Virus record (IMG/VR): IMGVR_UViG_3300031773_000029
Location: 1 to 27,493 of that record
DNA: 27,493 nucleotides
Source: a virus
Reading direction: 5' to 3' (one strand)
Positions within the stretch are counted from its first letter, which is position 1. Every line of letters starts with the position of its first letter. Positions 17,148 through 25,629 of the stretch are shown in pieces. Below the pieces are notes generated by a model. That model made no database searches and had not been told where the DNA came from. It saw only the letters and a program-made list of their open reading frames with translations. The position numbers and the translations under genes are program-made.

Positions 17148-18602
17148 TTAAATACCTTTAAATAACACAAAGTTATTAGCAGCTTGAGTTACAAGACATC
17201 TTTCTGAAAGGAAGTTGACTTCCATTGCATCAAGATTAGAAGTGTAAGCACCTCCAGCTGATCCAGTTAACCAAGACTTCATACGTCTGTCTTCTGTTTG
17301 AGAAGCTCTATATCTAACGTGTAAGAATGGTCGTCTGATGTTAGTACCTAAAATTTGATCGTAAACTGTTGAAGTACCTGCTGGTATTAAAACACCTTCA
17401 ATTGATTGTGTACCTGAAATAGCACCTCTTGTAGAAGCATCATTTAAGTATTTCCAATCAGTTTTATAAAAGTCATAAGATCCTCTTCTGAAACCGCTAA
17501 ATCCAAGATTTAAAGCCATTTCTTCTGAGTTTTCAAATAACCCATAAGCAGTACCACCGTTTGCACCATAAGATACATTAGCAAGCATGTTATCAAATTC
17601 TAATGCAGTTGATCTTTGTAAGAACAACATATTTTCTTCAATAGCACCTTGAGTATCTAGGTTTTTAAGTATTTCGTCAAAATCATCAATACCAGCAGCG
17701 CCAGCAAATCCAACTTCTACATTACCTCTTGAAGAGATAGCAGCAAAAAGACCTTCAGTACCTTTGTAACCAGCAGCGAATGCATCACCAGCTCCAATAT
17801 TTGCAGCAAGTTCTCCTTCAACACATACCATTTCAAGATAATCTTCAAATCGTAATCTAGTTTCAGATTCTGCTTTTAAGTACCATAGATAACCAGTAGT
17901 TCCATCTTCTGTAGCAACTTCAACCCAACCTATTTGAGCCATATCTGATCCGTTTATTGTATAAACATTTCTGATAATAACTGGTGAGTTGTTATATTGT
18001 TGAAAAGCTGGAGTAATAGTAATTTGTGGTTGGTTAGCTAAATTCCCTGTTTGTAAACCAGCAACTGCATTACTTGTTGCAGCGCCTTTTTGAAATTCTG
18101 AACCAAATACAAATATTTTTACAGTCGCACCTAAAGTAGCTAATGTTTGAGCTGTATAAGGAGCAACAGTAAGTACACCTGTAGCTGTTTGTGAAGTTAA
18201 GACAACACATTTTAATTCATTACCAACATCATCCATTGCAACAATAGTTTGACCCGGTGAAATTACATTTCTAGTAACGCCTGGAGCTGTTGGAGCAGGT
18301 ATTGTAAGAGTATCACAATTACCAGGGCAACCATTAGCTACGCCGTCATAAGAAATATGTAATCTATTTTGTTCTGACCAAACAACTTGATCTGAAGTTA
18401 AAGGCATTTCAGCACCTACCATACGTAAGAAACCAGATAGAGTTCTATTTCCATATCTCTCTACTTCTTGTTCATATATTTCAGGTAGATATTGCTGAGC
18501 AAAATCACTTGTACCATCTGTAAAAGATAGGTAGTTACTGGCTAATAGCTGCTGATTAGGAGCAGGAACTATTGAACCAAATTGTGGAGTTAAAATTCCC
18601 AT
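17148..18602 (-). CDS. Major capsid protein (HK97-like expected)
   Basis: Main shell protein of the head. The 484 residues open with MGILTPQFGSIVPAPNQQLL and then read FAQQYLPEIYEQEVERYGNR with LSGFLRMVGAEMPLTSDQVV, a pattern I recall from capsid proteins of marine and crAss-like podoviruses. The rest is Gly/Ala/Thr-rich and predominantly beta with helices around 'EDYLEMVCVEGELAANIGAG' (spine-helix-like) and 'NMLFLQRSTALEFDNMLANV'. The end (NFLSERCLVTQAANNFVLFK) is a typical closing strand. No N-terminal protease delta domain is obvious. The gene lies downstream of portal and scaffold and is followed by a hairpin terminator, consistent with strong separate expression. HK97 fold is expected from family knowledge, not seen directly. 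Confidence 0.88.
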   Translation of the reverse strand: MGILTPQFGSIVPAPNQQLLASNYLSFTDGTSDFAQQYLPEIYEQEVERYGNRTLSGFLRMVGAEMPLTSDQVVWSEQNRLHISYDGVANGCPGNCDTLTIPAPTAPGVTRNVISPGQTIVAMDDVGNELKCVVLTSQTATGVLTVAPYTAQTLATLGATVKIFVFGSEFQKGAATSNAVAGLQTGNLANQPQITITPAFQQYNNSPVIIRNVYTINGSDMAQIGWVEVATEDGTTGYLWYLKAESETRLRFEDYLEMVCVEGELAANIGAGDAFAAGYKGTEGLFAAISSRGNVEVGFAGAAGIDDFDEILKNLDTQGAIEENMLFLQRSTALEFDNMLANVSYGANGGTAYGLFENSEEMALNLGFSGFRRGSYDFYKTDWKYLNDASTRGAISGTQSIEGVLIPAGTSTVYDQILGTNIRRPFLHVRYRASQTEDRRMKSWLTGSAGGAYTSNLDAMEVNFLSERCLVTQAANNFVLFKGI

Positions 18603-18619
18603 AATTTATTTATTAATTT
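18603..18619 (-). promoter_or_regulatory. Shine-Dalgarno-free A/T leader of the capsid gene
   Basis: The 17 bases between the scaffold stop and the capsid ATG are entirely A and T (read on the minus strand, AAATTAATAAATAAATT). The most highly expressed gene of the operon therefore has no AGGAGG-like site. Comparable A-rich leaders precede most genes here. In Bacteroidota, A residues just upstream of the start replace the Shine-Dalgarno pairing, so this leader probably directs capsid translation. Confidence 0.5.
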
Positions 18620-19915
18620 TTAATTAAACGTTTTCTTTTTTATTCTCAGTTTTGAAGAATCAAGGCCACTAATTGCTTTTACCTTTAATCCACCTACAAA
18701 TACTTCTCCTGAACCTGTTTTTCTGGGTTCAGTACTAATATTTTTAGATTTTGCTATCTGTTCTTTAATTGCGTCGGTTTTACCTTGCTCGTAAAAATGA
18801 TTAGCTATAGTATCTACATTTCGTGCAGCATATAAAGCTTTATGATAAGTTTTAGGATTTTCTACCTCACCTTCTTTATTTAAGAACGTCTTAATAAAGT
18901 TAGATATATCACTTTGACTTTCACCTAAGCTTGAAGGATCTTTTACTCCATATCTGAATTTTTTGTCTCCTAATTTAAAATCAAAACCTTTGAAATCTTC
19001 GTTAAGAATAGATTTTGTAGCAGATATAAATCTTTCGTGCTTAGCTTTATTTACTTCTTGATTTTCGTTATAGCGATTGAAAAAGTCCATTGCTTTTTGT
19101 TGTTCTTGAGTAACACCGGGTCTCAACTTGATTTCGGCATAATACTTGTCTTTAAGATCATCTAAAAAGTTTTTGGCTTTAGCTATCTCTTCTTTGTAAG
19201 CGAGTTTTTTCTTTTTTATATCTCGCTCCTCGTCCACCTCTTCATCATACTGAAATGAATCTTCAATAATAAAGTTTCTTTCTTCAGCATTCAAATGAGG
19301 TTTAGCTTGTTTATAATATTCATGTAATAATGCATCATTACTAATTCCGCTATAATCAGCGTTTAAACGAGCATAATCTTCAACGGTTCCTCCCGTCTCT
19401 TTCATGAATTTTACTAAATTTTCTACATTTTCCGGAAGCTCTTGTGTTTTGTCTTCCTGTAATATTTCTTCTTGTTTTTGTGTGGTAGTGGTAGTTTCAT
19501 CGCTTCCTGCCACTCCTGGCGTGTCAGTATTATCGTCTTCATTTTTAATTTCTTCTATTGGTGAATCTGATTCTTCTTTTACTTCTTCGTCGGTGGACCG
19601 TACTTCGCTAACCACTTTTTCGCTGTCGCCACTGTCTTTTTGCTCTTCGAGAGTAGCATCGCCCACATTTGTCTCTTGTGTAGGAACGGCATCTTTTTCT
19701 TTGTTTTTAGTTTGTGAGGCAGGTTTTGATAAATCTACCTTTATAAGATTAGGAACTTTATTATCCCCTAGTTGTTTTGGTTTAGTAACCTTTTTTATTT
19801 TAAAACTACCTTCTTCCTTAGCTGGTTCATTGCTATTAGTTTCTGCAGCGGTTTTAGATTTTTGTACTGTTTCCAATACTTTTTCTTTTATTGTTTCTTC
19901 TTCTTTTTTTGACAT
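18620..19915 (-). CDS. Scaffold-like acidic protein (431 aa)
   Basis: Positioned between portal and major capsid protein, where a scaffold is expected. Residues ~1-165 are low complexity, highly charged and disordered in appearance (Lys/Glu/Thr/Asp with repeated EE, KK and TTTT runs). Residues ~175-340 are helical and charged, with DDLKDKYYAEIKLRPGVTQE and a long Lys-rich stretch. The end (FVGGLKVKAISGLDSSKLRI) is short, basic and beta-like, and could be the capsid-binding tail. No protease motif is evident. The role is scaffold for prohead assembly, inferred from position and composition only. The bases encoding residues ~70-145 are noticeably GC-richer than their surroundings, about 52% in one 60-base row (19621-19680). 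Confidence 0.78.
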   Translation of the reverse strand: MSKKEEETIKEKVLETVQKSKTAAETNSNEPAKEEGSFKIKKVTKPKQLGDNKVPNLIKVDLSKPASQTKNKEKDAVPTQETNVGDATLEEQKDSGDSEKVVSEVRSTDEEVKEESDSPIEEIKNEDDNTDTPGVAGSDETTTTTQKQEEILQEDKTQELPENVENLVKFMKETGGTVEDYARLNADYSGISNDALLHEYYKQAKPHLNAEERNFIIEDSFQYDEEVDEERDIKKKKLAYKEEIAKAKNFLDDLKDKYYAEIKLRPGVTQEQQKAMDFFNRYNENQEVNKAKHERFISATKSILNEDFKGFDFKLGDKKFRYGVKDPSSLGESQSDISNFIKTFLNKEGEVENPKTYHKALYAARNVDTIANHFYEQGKTDAIKEQIAKSKNISTEPRKTGSGEVFVGGLKVKAISGLDSSKLRIKKKTFN

Positions 19916-19963
19916 AATAAAATAATATAAAATTAATAATAAATATTAGCTAGGAATTTTGTT

Positions 19964-22357
19964 TTATAATCCAAAACCCACTAAACTATCACTACCAGTA
20001 GATTCAAAATCTTTAGGTAATAAATCATTTTGACGTTGATCTATAAGTTCACTTTGTTGTGTACCTTGTATTTTTATTCGTTTATCTTTACGATCTTCTA
20101 TAGCAGCTTCTTTTTGTTGTTGTGATTGAGCCTGAATTTGAGCTAATTGCATATCATAATTAAATTCTTCTGCCATTAATTGTTTCTTTATAATTGCCTC
20201 TTGCTCCATCCTTTCAATTTCAAATTGCGACTTTGCTTGTTCTATTTGTACTTCAGTTTGTGCAATTGCTTGTTGTTTTTGTACGTCAGATAAAGCTGCC
20301 TTTTCAGCGGCCTCTGCATTTGCAGCGGCTTGTGCTTCAATATTCTCTAGTTGAGCAGCTCTTTCTGCTTCTTGTTTTTTCTTTTGTCTATTTTTTAAAA
20401 GTTGATTAGCAAGTTTGATGTTTTGAATTTCTCTTATATCTATTGCATCTTCTAATCCTATATTACCTGCTTGTAAAGCTATTTGAATTGTTTTTTCTAA
20501 TTCAGCTTTTTCTTCTTCTTCTGGTTCTAATTCTAAAAATATACCAAAATCATGCAAGTGCAAATGTTCTAGTTCCTTTAAAGTGTTAACATTAAATGTG
20601 TTAATGCTGTTTAATAAACTATTCTTTGTTAAAGGAAACTGCAACATATCAGATACTCTTAATGCTATATTCTCACACGCACGAACAGTTAGATACATAA
20701 GAGACTGAAGAACGTGTTTTGTTGCTGTATTTGAATTAGCGGCAGCAAGTTTTTGAAGACCTACCAAAGAGTCTTTTGCCGGAGTGCTACCATCTCTAGC
20801 TTCGTTTAGTCCCGTAACATCTCTAATCATTTGTAGATAATATTGATATGTTTGGATCATCGATTGTATCTTAGAAATTCCAGATGAACTTTGTAGCTCT
20901 TGTACAGGTACTTTACCTCTGTTTAATTCCCCATCTTGTGTTAAAGATCTTCCTACTATACTACCAGTTTGAAAATACATGTTTAATGCTTCAGCTGGAT
21001 TATAATTAGTTCCATTTCCAAGATCTACTTCTGCTAAACCATCTACATCTAAATAAACTCCATCTGGTACTAATCTAGCAAGTACTTGTTGTAATTTTAA
21101 ATGTGTTAATTGTATCATATCAGCAAATCCAACACACTTACTTACAATAGATTCAATTCTTCCTTGATACATTCTAGGAGAACTTATTGCATAATTCATA
21201 TTAACTTTTGTAGTATCGCTAAACGGCCTAGTCATATTAGCACTTAATTCCCATTGCAATAAATTTCCTCCCAATCCTAAAACTTTAGCCCCACTATATA
21301 ATACTTCTATTGCTCTACTTACTCTTTCAAAATTATCATTTTCAGGAGGATTGAAAGTATCGGGTTTTTCTAAAGTTTTTTGTAATCCTTGATCAGTTTC
21401 TTTTATTTTAAATACTTGATTTTGATATGTTTTATATTCAAAAAACAAAACTTGAACTTGATCTTGTGCTTCTTGTCCCCACCAAGTGTTATTTACATAT
21501 GAATTTCTTCCTGGATATTTTTGTATTTCTTCTAAATCACTATCTGTTAAGTAAGGAAACTGTCTTTTAACTTCGGATAATGACATATTTTTTACTTCCC
21601 CTACATAATAAATATCTTCAAAGTTTGGATCATCTGTATATGAATAAACTATATTAGCTGGATCTACATAATCTACTGTAATTCCTTCTGCTAAATTAAA
21701 ATTAGTTTTTACACATCCAATACCTAAAACAGTTAAATCGTAGGCTATTCTTTTTTTTGTTTCTTCGTATTTATTAAAATCTAATACATTATTTATAACC
21801 TCTTCTTCTGCAATTTCTACACTCTGTTTATAATCTAATTGCATATAAAGATCTAATTCCTCTGGGTTGTCTGGTAATGACTGTGGATTTGGAGAAGAAT
21901 AAAAATTACGACCAGTGGCTTGAGCTAAGGCATCTATTTCAGCTTTACTTTGAATATCTCTTAATGCAGTTGATGCGTAATGTGTTCTTTGTTTCATTGC
22001 AAAAGGGTCTGTTGCAAAGGAGTTAACTTTATAACCTTTATCAGTCATACCATTAACTACTATATCTACAAATTTAGAAAGAATAGGTACGGGTTTCCAA
22101 TCTAAATTTAAATATGATAAATCACCATTTATAGCTAATTCATCTTTGTATTTTTGAACAGGTTGTTCTCCACGAGCATATAATCTTAATCTATTAAAAT
22201 TTTGAAAATTATTAATAAATCTATTTCTGCCACTTGAATTTTTAAACCACTCTCCTTCAATGGCTTGTGCTACTTGTAAACCATATTCTTTAGATTTTTT
22301 CTCTTCTTCAGGTACCACCTGATCTGGGAAAGCACTATTGTAGTTAATCTTAACCAT
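19964..22357 (-). CDS. Portal protein with C-terminal coiled-coil extension
   Basis: Portal ring subunit: twelve copies would form the DNA entry channel at one capsid vertex and dock the terminase. The 797 residues show a portal layout. An N-terminal alpha/beta wing reads through RLYARGEQPVQKY and LNLDWKPVPILSKFVDIVVN. A clip/stem region follows, and a crown-like helical part contains MIRDVTGLNEARDGSTPAKD and LVGLQKLAAANSNTATKHVL, a pattern common in large podovirus and crAss-like portals. From about residue 655 to 760 the chain becomes a long Gln/Ala/Glu/Lys-rich coiled coil, possibly a barrel. The gene starts immediately after the terminase stop (TAG-ATG), so terminase and portal are translationally adjacent. 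I recognise the family by pattern and by position between terminase and capsid. Confidence 0.9.
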   Translation of the reverse strand: MVKINYNSAFPDQVVPEEEKKSKEYGLQVAQAIEGEWFKNSSGRNRFINNFQNFNRLRLYARGEQPVQKYKDELAINGDLSYLNLDWKPVPILSKFVDIVVNGMTDKGYKVNSFATDPFAMKQRTHYASTALRDIQSKAEIDALAQATGRNFYSSPNPQSLPDNPEELDLYMQLDYKQSVEIAEEEVINNVLDFNKYEETKKRIAYDLTVLGIGCVKTNFNLAEGITVDYVDPANIVYSYTDDPNFEDIYYVGEVKNMSLSEVKRQFPYLTDSDLEEIQKYPGRNSYVNNTWWGQEAQDQVQVLFFEYKTYQNQVFKIKETDQGLQKTLEKPDTFNPPENDNFERVSRAIEVLYSGAKVLGLGGNLLQWELSANMTRPFSDTTKVNMNYAISSPRMYQGRIESIVSKCVGFADMIQLTHLKLQQVLARLVPDGVYLDVDGLAEVDLGNGTNYNPAEALNMYFQTGSIVGRSLTQDGELNRGKVPVQELQSSSGISKIQSMIQTYQYYLQMIRDVTGLNEARDGSTPAKDSLVGLQKLAAANSNTATKHVLQSLMYLTVRACENIALRVSDMLQFPLTKNSLLNSINTFNVNTLKELEHLHLHDFGIFLELEPEEEEKAELEKTIQIALQAGNIGLEDAIDIREIQNIKLANQLLKNRQKKKQEAERAAQLENIEAQAAANAEAAEKAALSDVQKQQAIAQTEVQIEQAKSQFEIERMEQEAIIKKQLMAEEFNYDMQLAQIQAQSQQQKEAAIEDRKDKRIKIQGTQQSELIDQRQNDLLPKDFESTGSDSLVGFGL

Positions 22358-24583
22358 CTATTTTAGAATTTTTGAATTTACCCCTTTATTATCGTATTTT
22401 TTAAAACCTAAAGGAACTTGTGTTATTGTTCTATTCACTACTGGTGTATATCTGTTTTTATTACAAGCCATAATTGCTAAACCTGAACTTATTGCCGCAT
22501 CATGCTTAGTTCTGTTATTAATATTAAAACTTGCCCAATCTTCTAAAGTTTTCTGAAAATACATATCACCATATCTATCTTCTGTATATCCTATATAATT
22601 TTCTATATAATCTTCTATAGCAGCGGCGTGAGCTTGTTTTATATCTTCACTTGAATTAGGTATACCACCTATTTCTCTTTCCGCAACAGATAATTTATTA
22701 TAAATTCTATCTGGTCTATTCATAGAATATCCCCGATATCCTCTACGTTTTAAATAATATAATAATCTTGGTTTATTATTTTCTGCAAGTAATGGCATTC
22801 CATAAAAAACTAAAGCCATTAACACATCTTCAAAAAATATTTCTGCAGTTTGAGGTCGTGCAATGTATTCTAAAAAAAACATATTAGGAGGAATGTCTTC
22901 CATAGTAAATTTACTTAAACCATGCAAAGATCCTTTTGAACCTCTTCCATCTACTGTTCCTGAAATATCGTATGGATCACAACCAAAAGCCCCACAGTCC
23001 GGATTACCAGGAAACCGTATTCCATTTTTTATTATATATCTATTTTGTAAACGGGCAGGAGGAACCCAACTAACTAAAAATCTCCCAGTTTTATGAGGTA
23101 CAAAAACAACTCTAGTATCTTTTATTGCATTTTCCCATTGAAAACCTCCACGTGTTAAAACATTAGAGTGTTTTAAATCTTCATTATAATCTATCTGCTC
23201 GTATATTTTAGTAAGATTAAAAAGAGACTGTTTAGCCTCATCTCTAAAGGCATGTTTTTCAGTTCTGGGAAATTGTCTATAAAATTCATTTAAACTATCT
23301 TGATCAGTTTTTAAACCTTCTACTTCATTTTCCCAATGTGAGATAACTCCGATGTTAATTTGGGATCCATCAATACTTTTAACCGCTTTTTTTGGAGTTT
23401 CGAAGACAGGTACGCCATAAGAATCAATGTATCCTTCGTAGTTCCATTCCATAGGAATGAACAAATTATAAAGTCCTGAATTAGTCTGTCCGTTGCGGTT
23501 TCGTTTTGTAACGTCTGAAGCTTCATATAATTTTTTAAAATTATCTCCTCCTTTATCTAAAGCGTTTGAAGTAGAACCCATCATACATTTTCCTACTATT
23601 CTACTTCCTAATCTTAACGTCGTTTTCGTGACTCTCCAGTTGTTGAGGATATTATCCGGCCTCTCCCATTTCCCTGATTCGTCGTGGGCAAGGACTTGTA
23701 ACTTCTCCCCATCGTAGGAGTTGTCCCCCGTGTTCTTCCAATCGATGGTTGTATCCAACCCCTGGATGTCTTCGATTTGACTATTCTGGTCCAACTTTTT
23801 TCTGGTAAGTTTCGAGGCAGGGACTCTATACGCGAGTTCCGTCTTGGGGCGATCCATACCGTCCTGGATTGGTTTGAAAAAGAAGGGATAGTTAACTGAT
23901 ATTGGTACCACTTTGTCAGTAAACATTTTCTTCGCATCAGCTCCAGTTTTAGATAATATTCCATATCGTGAATCCGAGGATATAGTGGCTTGGTGTACCA
24001 ATTCTGAGGATGCCATGAAAGAAAATCCAGATCTACGGTTCTTAAGGTAGCACATTCCGTAACACCGGTTATCGGCTTTACACGCTTCCCAAAAAATAAA
24101 GAAAAGTCTATTGGACTCTCGAAAGTCTGGTTTCCCAACATCAATCTTGGTCCACTGCAAGTACATATAATGAGAACCAGTAAGATAAGTGCTACTGCCT
24201 TGGTTATAAAACCAAAAACCTTCTTCACGTCTTTTAAATTCTTCATCAATATAATCATACCATTTGTTTTTAAAATCTAGAGAAGTATTATTCCAATCAA
24301 AAACTGTTTTTAGTTTTGATAATATTTTAGGATATTCAAATACTTCCCAATATTGTTCATCTTTCTTTTTAGATCTTTTGTATGTATTTTCTTCTAATGG
24401 TAAAGCAATTGTGAGATTTTGTATTTGATATATTTCACCAATTTTCCCAGTTTTACTAATAACCACGATATCATGTTCTTGATCGTACCCATATTTCCAC
24501 TTTTTATATCTATTGTTTCTTTTTATTATACTTGACCTAATATAGTTAGGTAATACTTTAAATAAAGTTTGATTATATATCAT
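22358..24583 (-). CDS. terL: Terminase large subunit (packaging ATPase/nuclease)
   Basis: Motor that drives DNA into the prohead and cuts the concatemer. The ATPase half has an atypical Walker A (KNRRSGFS, residues ~181-188), Walker B with catalytic glutamate (VLAHDE, D301-E302) and a coupling motif (MMGSTSN, ~334-340). The nuclease half shows three acidic residues in order: D536 in FGCDPYD, E601 in LAENNK, and D695 in RTKHDAA, the RNase H-like triad of terminases. The length, 741 aa, is long for TerL but like that of crAss-like and some marine phages. The ATG overlaps the upstream stop (ATGA) and has an AGAAGG 9 bases upstream, one of the few Shine-Dalgarno-like matches here. Bases ~23600-24200 (residues ~128-328) are much richer in GC than the rest of the gene. 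Confidence 0.93.
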   Translation of the reverse strand: MIYNQTLFKVLPNYIRSSIIKRNNRYKKWKYGYDQEHDIVVISKTGKIGEIYQIQNLTIALPLEENTYKRSKKKDEQYWEVFEYPKILSKLKTVFDWNNTSLDFKNKWYDYIDEEFKRREEGFWFYNQGSSTYLTGSHYMYLQWTKIDVGKPDFRESNRLFFIFWEACKADNRCYGMCYLKNRRSGFSFMASSELVHQATISSDSRYGILSKTGADAKKMFTDKVVPISVNYPFFFKPIQDGMDRPKTELAYRVPASKLTRKKLDQNSQIEDIQGLDTTIDWKNTGDNSYDGEKLQVLAHDESGKWERPDNILNNWRVTKTTLRLGSRIVGKCMMGSTSNALDKGGDNFKKLYEASDVTKRNRNGQTNSGLYNLFIPMEWNYEGYIDSYGVPVFETPKKAVKSIDGSQINIGVISHWENEVEGLKTDQDSLNEFYRQFPRTEKHAFRDEAKQSLFNLTKIYEQIDYNEDLKHSNVLTRGGFQWENAIKDTRVVFVPHKTGRFLVSWVPPARLQNRYIIKNGIRFPGNPDCGAFGCDPYDISGTVDGRGSKGSLHGLSKFTMEDIPPNMFFLEYIARPQTAEIFFEDVLMALVFYGMPLLAENNKPRLLYYLKRRGYRGYSMNRPDRIYNKLSVAEREIGGIPNSSEDIKQAHAAAIEDYIENYIGYTEDRYGDMYFQKTLEDWASFNINNRTKHDAAISSGLAIMACNKNRYTPVVNRTITQVPLGFKKYDNKGVNSKILK
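23600..24200. other. GC-rich island inside the terminase gene
   Basis: Counted in 60-base rows, GC is 43-52% between 23641 and 23880 and about 37-42% from 23881 to 24180. It drops to 32% at 24181-24240 and 23% at 24241-24300; a row near the gene's 3' end (22381-22440) is about 28%. The block covers residues ~128-328, the whole ATPase core, and uses C- and G-ending codons that are rare elsewhere in the window. The frame stays open and all motifs are intact, so the protein is not disrupted. This is consistent with replacement by recombination from a GC-richer relative. Confidence 0.8.
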
Positions 24584-24852
24584 TTTGATCTACCTTCTGC
24601 AAAACCTTTAAAATTATTTCCGCGGTTTTCATCTTTTATTTCTTTTAACATATTTTCTTCCTCTTCTATACGTGTTAAAATCTCAAAAGCATCAAAAATA
24701 GCTAATTTTTTTGTAGCTGCAGCATTTTTTAATCTATCAGCTGAAACATCATCTTCTGAATCAACTATTTTTTCTTTAGCTACTTTAATTAATTCTTCAA
24801 CAGCTTTTTGCCCAGCTTGGATTATACTCTTCTTGGTTTGTTTCGTGTTCAT
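24580..24852 (-). CDS. Small helical protein, candidate small terminase subunit (90 aa)
   Basis: All-helical, charged protein. Residues ~1-30 form a first helix (KKSIIQAGQKAVEELIKVAK), residues ~36-75 a second with the conserved-looking core SADRLKNAAATKKLAIFDAF followed by a Glu-rich coil, and the tail is basic. It ends in an ATGA overlap with the large terminase start, the usual place for a small terminase subunit (DNA recognition during packaging). I see no clear helix-turn-helix, so the terminase role is inferred from position and size. Its first 56 bases are also the end of the co-chaperonin gene in a different frame. The next internal ATG is at residue 68, so the upstream start is the only plausible ATG. 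Confidence 0.82.
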   Translation of the reverse strand: MNTKQTKKSIIQAGQKAVEELIKVAKEKIVDSEDDVSADRLKNAAATKKLAIFDAFEILTRIEEEENMLKEIKDENRGNNFKGFAEGRSK

Positions 24853-25402
24853 ATTTAATTACAATATCATTAGATTCCATACAATATAAAAGTTCATTAT
24901 TTATAATAAACTCAAACTCTCTATTGGGTTTAAACCCTACTACATCCCCAGGAGTAATTTGAAGTGCCTCTAAGGTATTATTACCAAATTTTAGTATTCC
25001 TTTATGCTTTTGTAATTTTTCTTTCTTAAACTTACTATTTTTTATAATTGGTTTAACAAAACAAAAATTTTCATGTGTGCACCATTCATTATTTTTATTA
25101 TATAAATATATTTGAGAAGGTATAGCAAAATATAATTCATCTTTAAAATACTTACTACTATTTACTGATTTACCTTTTACATTATAATATCTTCTAAATA
25201 AATTATGATGAACTATAACTTTATCTCCTTTTATTATATTACCTTTATAATTAAGTGGAATACTTATTACTTCAGCTTCTCTATTTATAAATTTATGATT
25301 AGATATACTAGTATTTACTAAAAGTTCTTTTCCTTCTATGTTTATTTTATTTTTATATCTTTCACCAATAGGTTTTATAATAAATTGATAAATACTATTC
25401 AT
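24797..25402 (-). CDS. GroES-like co-chaperonin with two tandem modules (201 aa)
   Basis: Probably a phage co-chaperonin that would cap the host GroEL (or a phage chaperonin) to fold capsid protein, as T4 gp31 does. Two GroES-like modules can be traced. Module 1 (residues ~5-102): first strand FIIKPIGERY, a mobile-loop-like stretch GKELLVNTS (27-29 LLV would be the GroEL-binding hydrophobic tripeptide), REAEVISIP, IIKGDKVIVHHN (GD at 59-60), and a last strand ELYFAIPSQIYLY. Module 2 (~112-185): FCFVKPI, KGILKFGN, ITPGDVVGF (GD at 152-153), and ELLYCMESNDIVIKYE, which is very close to the GroES 'EVLIMSESDILAIVE' end. Module 2 has no obvious mobile loop. The C-terminal 18 codons overlap the next gene in another frame. 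A typical GroES has about 97 residues, so the length fits a tandem form. The assignment is by pattern, not by a profile search. Confidence 0.78.
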   Translation of the reverse strand: MNSIYQFIIKPIGERYKNKINIEGKELLVNTSISNHKFINREAEVISIPLNYKGNIIKGDKVIVHHNLFRRYYNVKGKSVNSSKYFKDELYFAIPSQIYLYNKNNEWCTHENFCFVKPIIKNSKFKKEKLQKHKGILKFGNNTLEALQITPGDVVGFKPNREFEFIINNELLYCMESNDIVIKYEHETNQEEYNPSWAKSC

Positions 25403-25629
25403 TAATATTCTAAATCATATTCTACTGAAATAGCCATATTAGAATTAAATTTTTTCCAAGGCAAAACTTCATTATCTTTTTTAATAAAAATATTATAAGA
25501 TTGTTCTTCTTCATTATTTAAAATATGAGAAATAGTATGACCACCATACACTTGTTGCCCTACGGCATAGTGCATAGCATCATTTTTATAATCAGGTCCA
25601 ACACTGATTTTTCTTATAATGTTACTCAC
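25402..25629 (-). CDS. Small conserved hypothetical protein (75 aa), GTG start
   Basis: The protein begins with GTG (V/M-SNIIRKISVGPDYKNDAMHY) and overlaps the preceding stop by 8 bases. Its stop and the ATG of the next gene share one base (TAATG). The overlapping junctions on both sides support this start. The sequence looks like a compact beta fold: repeated short beta stretches, a VGQQVYGGHTI turn, and a final SVEYDLEY strand. I recall the 'RKISVGPDYK..AMHY.VGQ' opening from uncultured marine phages, always near the terminase, without known function. No catalytic pattern is evident. Confidence 0.82.
   Translation of the reverse strand: MSNIIRKISVGPDYKNDAMHYAVGQQVYGGHTISHILNNEEEQSYNIFIKKDNEVLPWKKFNSNMAISVEYDLEY

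Noticed and set aside
19404-19925. A 173-codon plus-strand open frame opposite the scaffold-like gene
   Set aside because: It is antisense to low-complexity acidic codons, giving a Ser/Phe/Val-rich artefact. Gene direction and packing are entirely minus-strand.
23614-24258. A 214-codon open frame on the minus strand, overlapping the terminase in another frame
   Set aside because: It coincides with the GC-rich block of the terminase, where stop codons are rarer by composition. The product is low-quality sequence with no recognisable domain, and it has no start context. The terminase frame explains the region.
24583-24605. AGAAGG before the terminase start as a true ribosome site
   Set aside because: It lies within codons of the preceding gene (AEGRSK), spacing is long at 9 bases, and other genes do without such a site. 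It may be chance.
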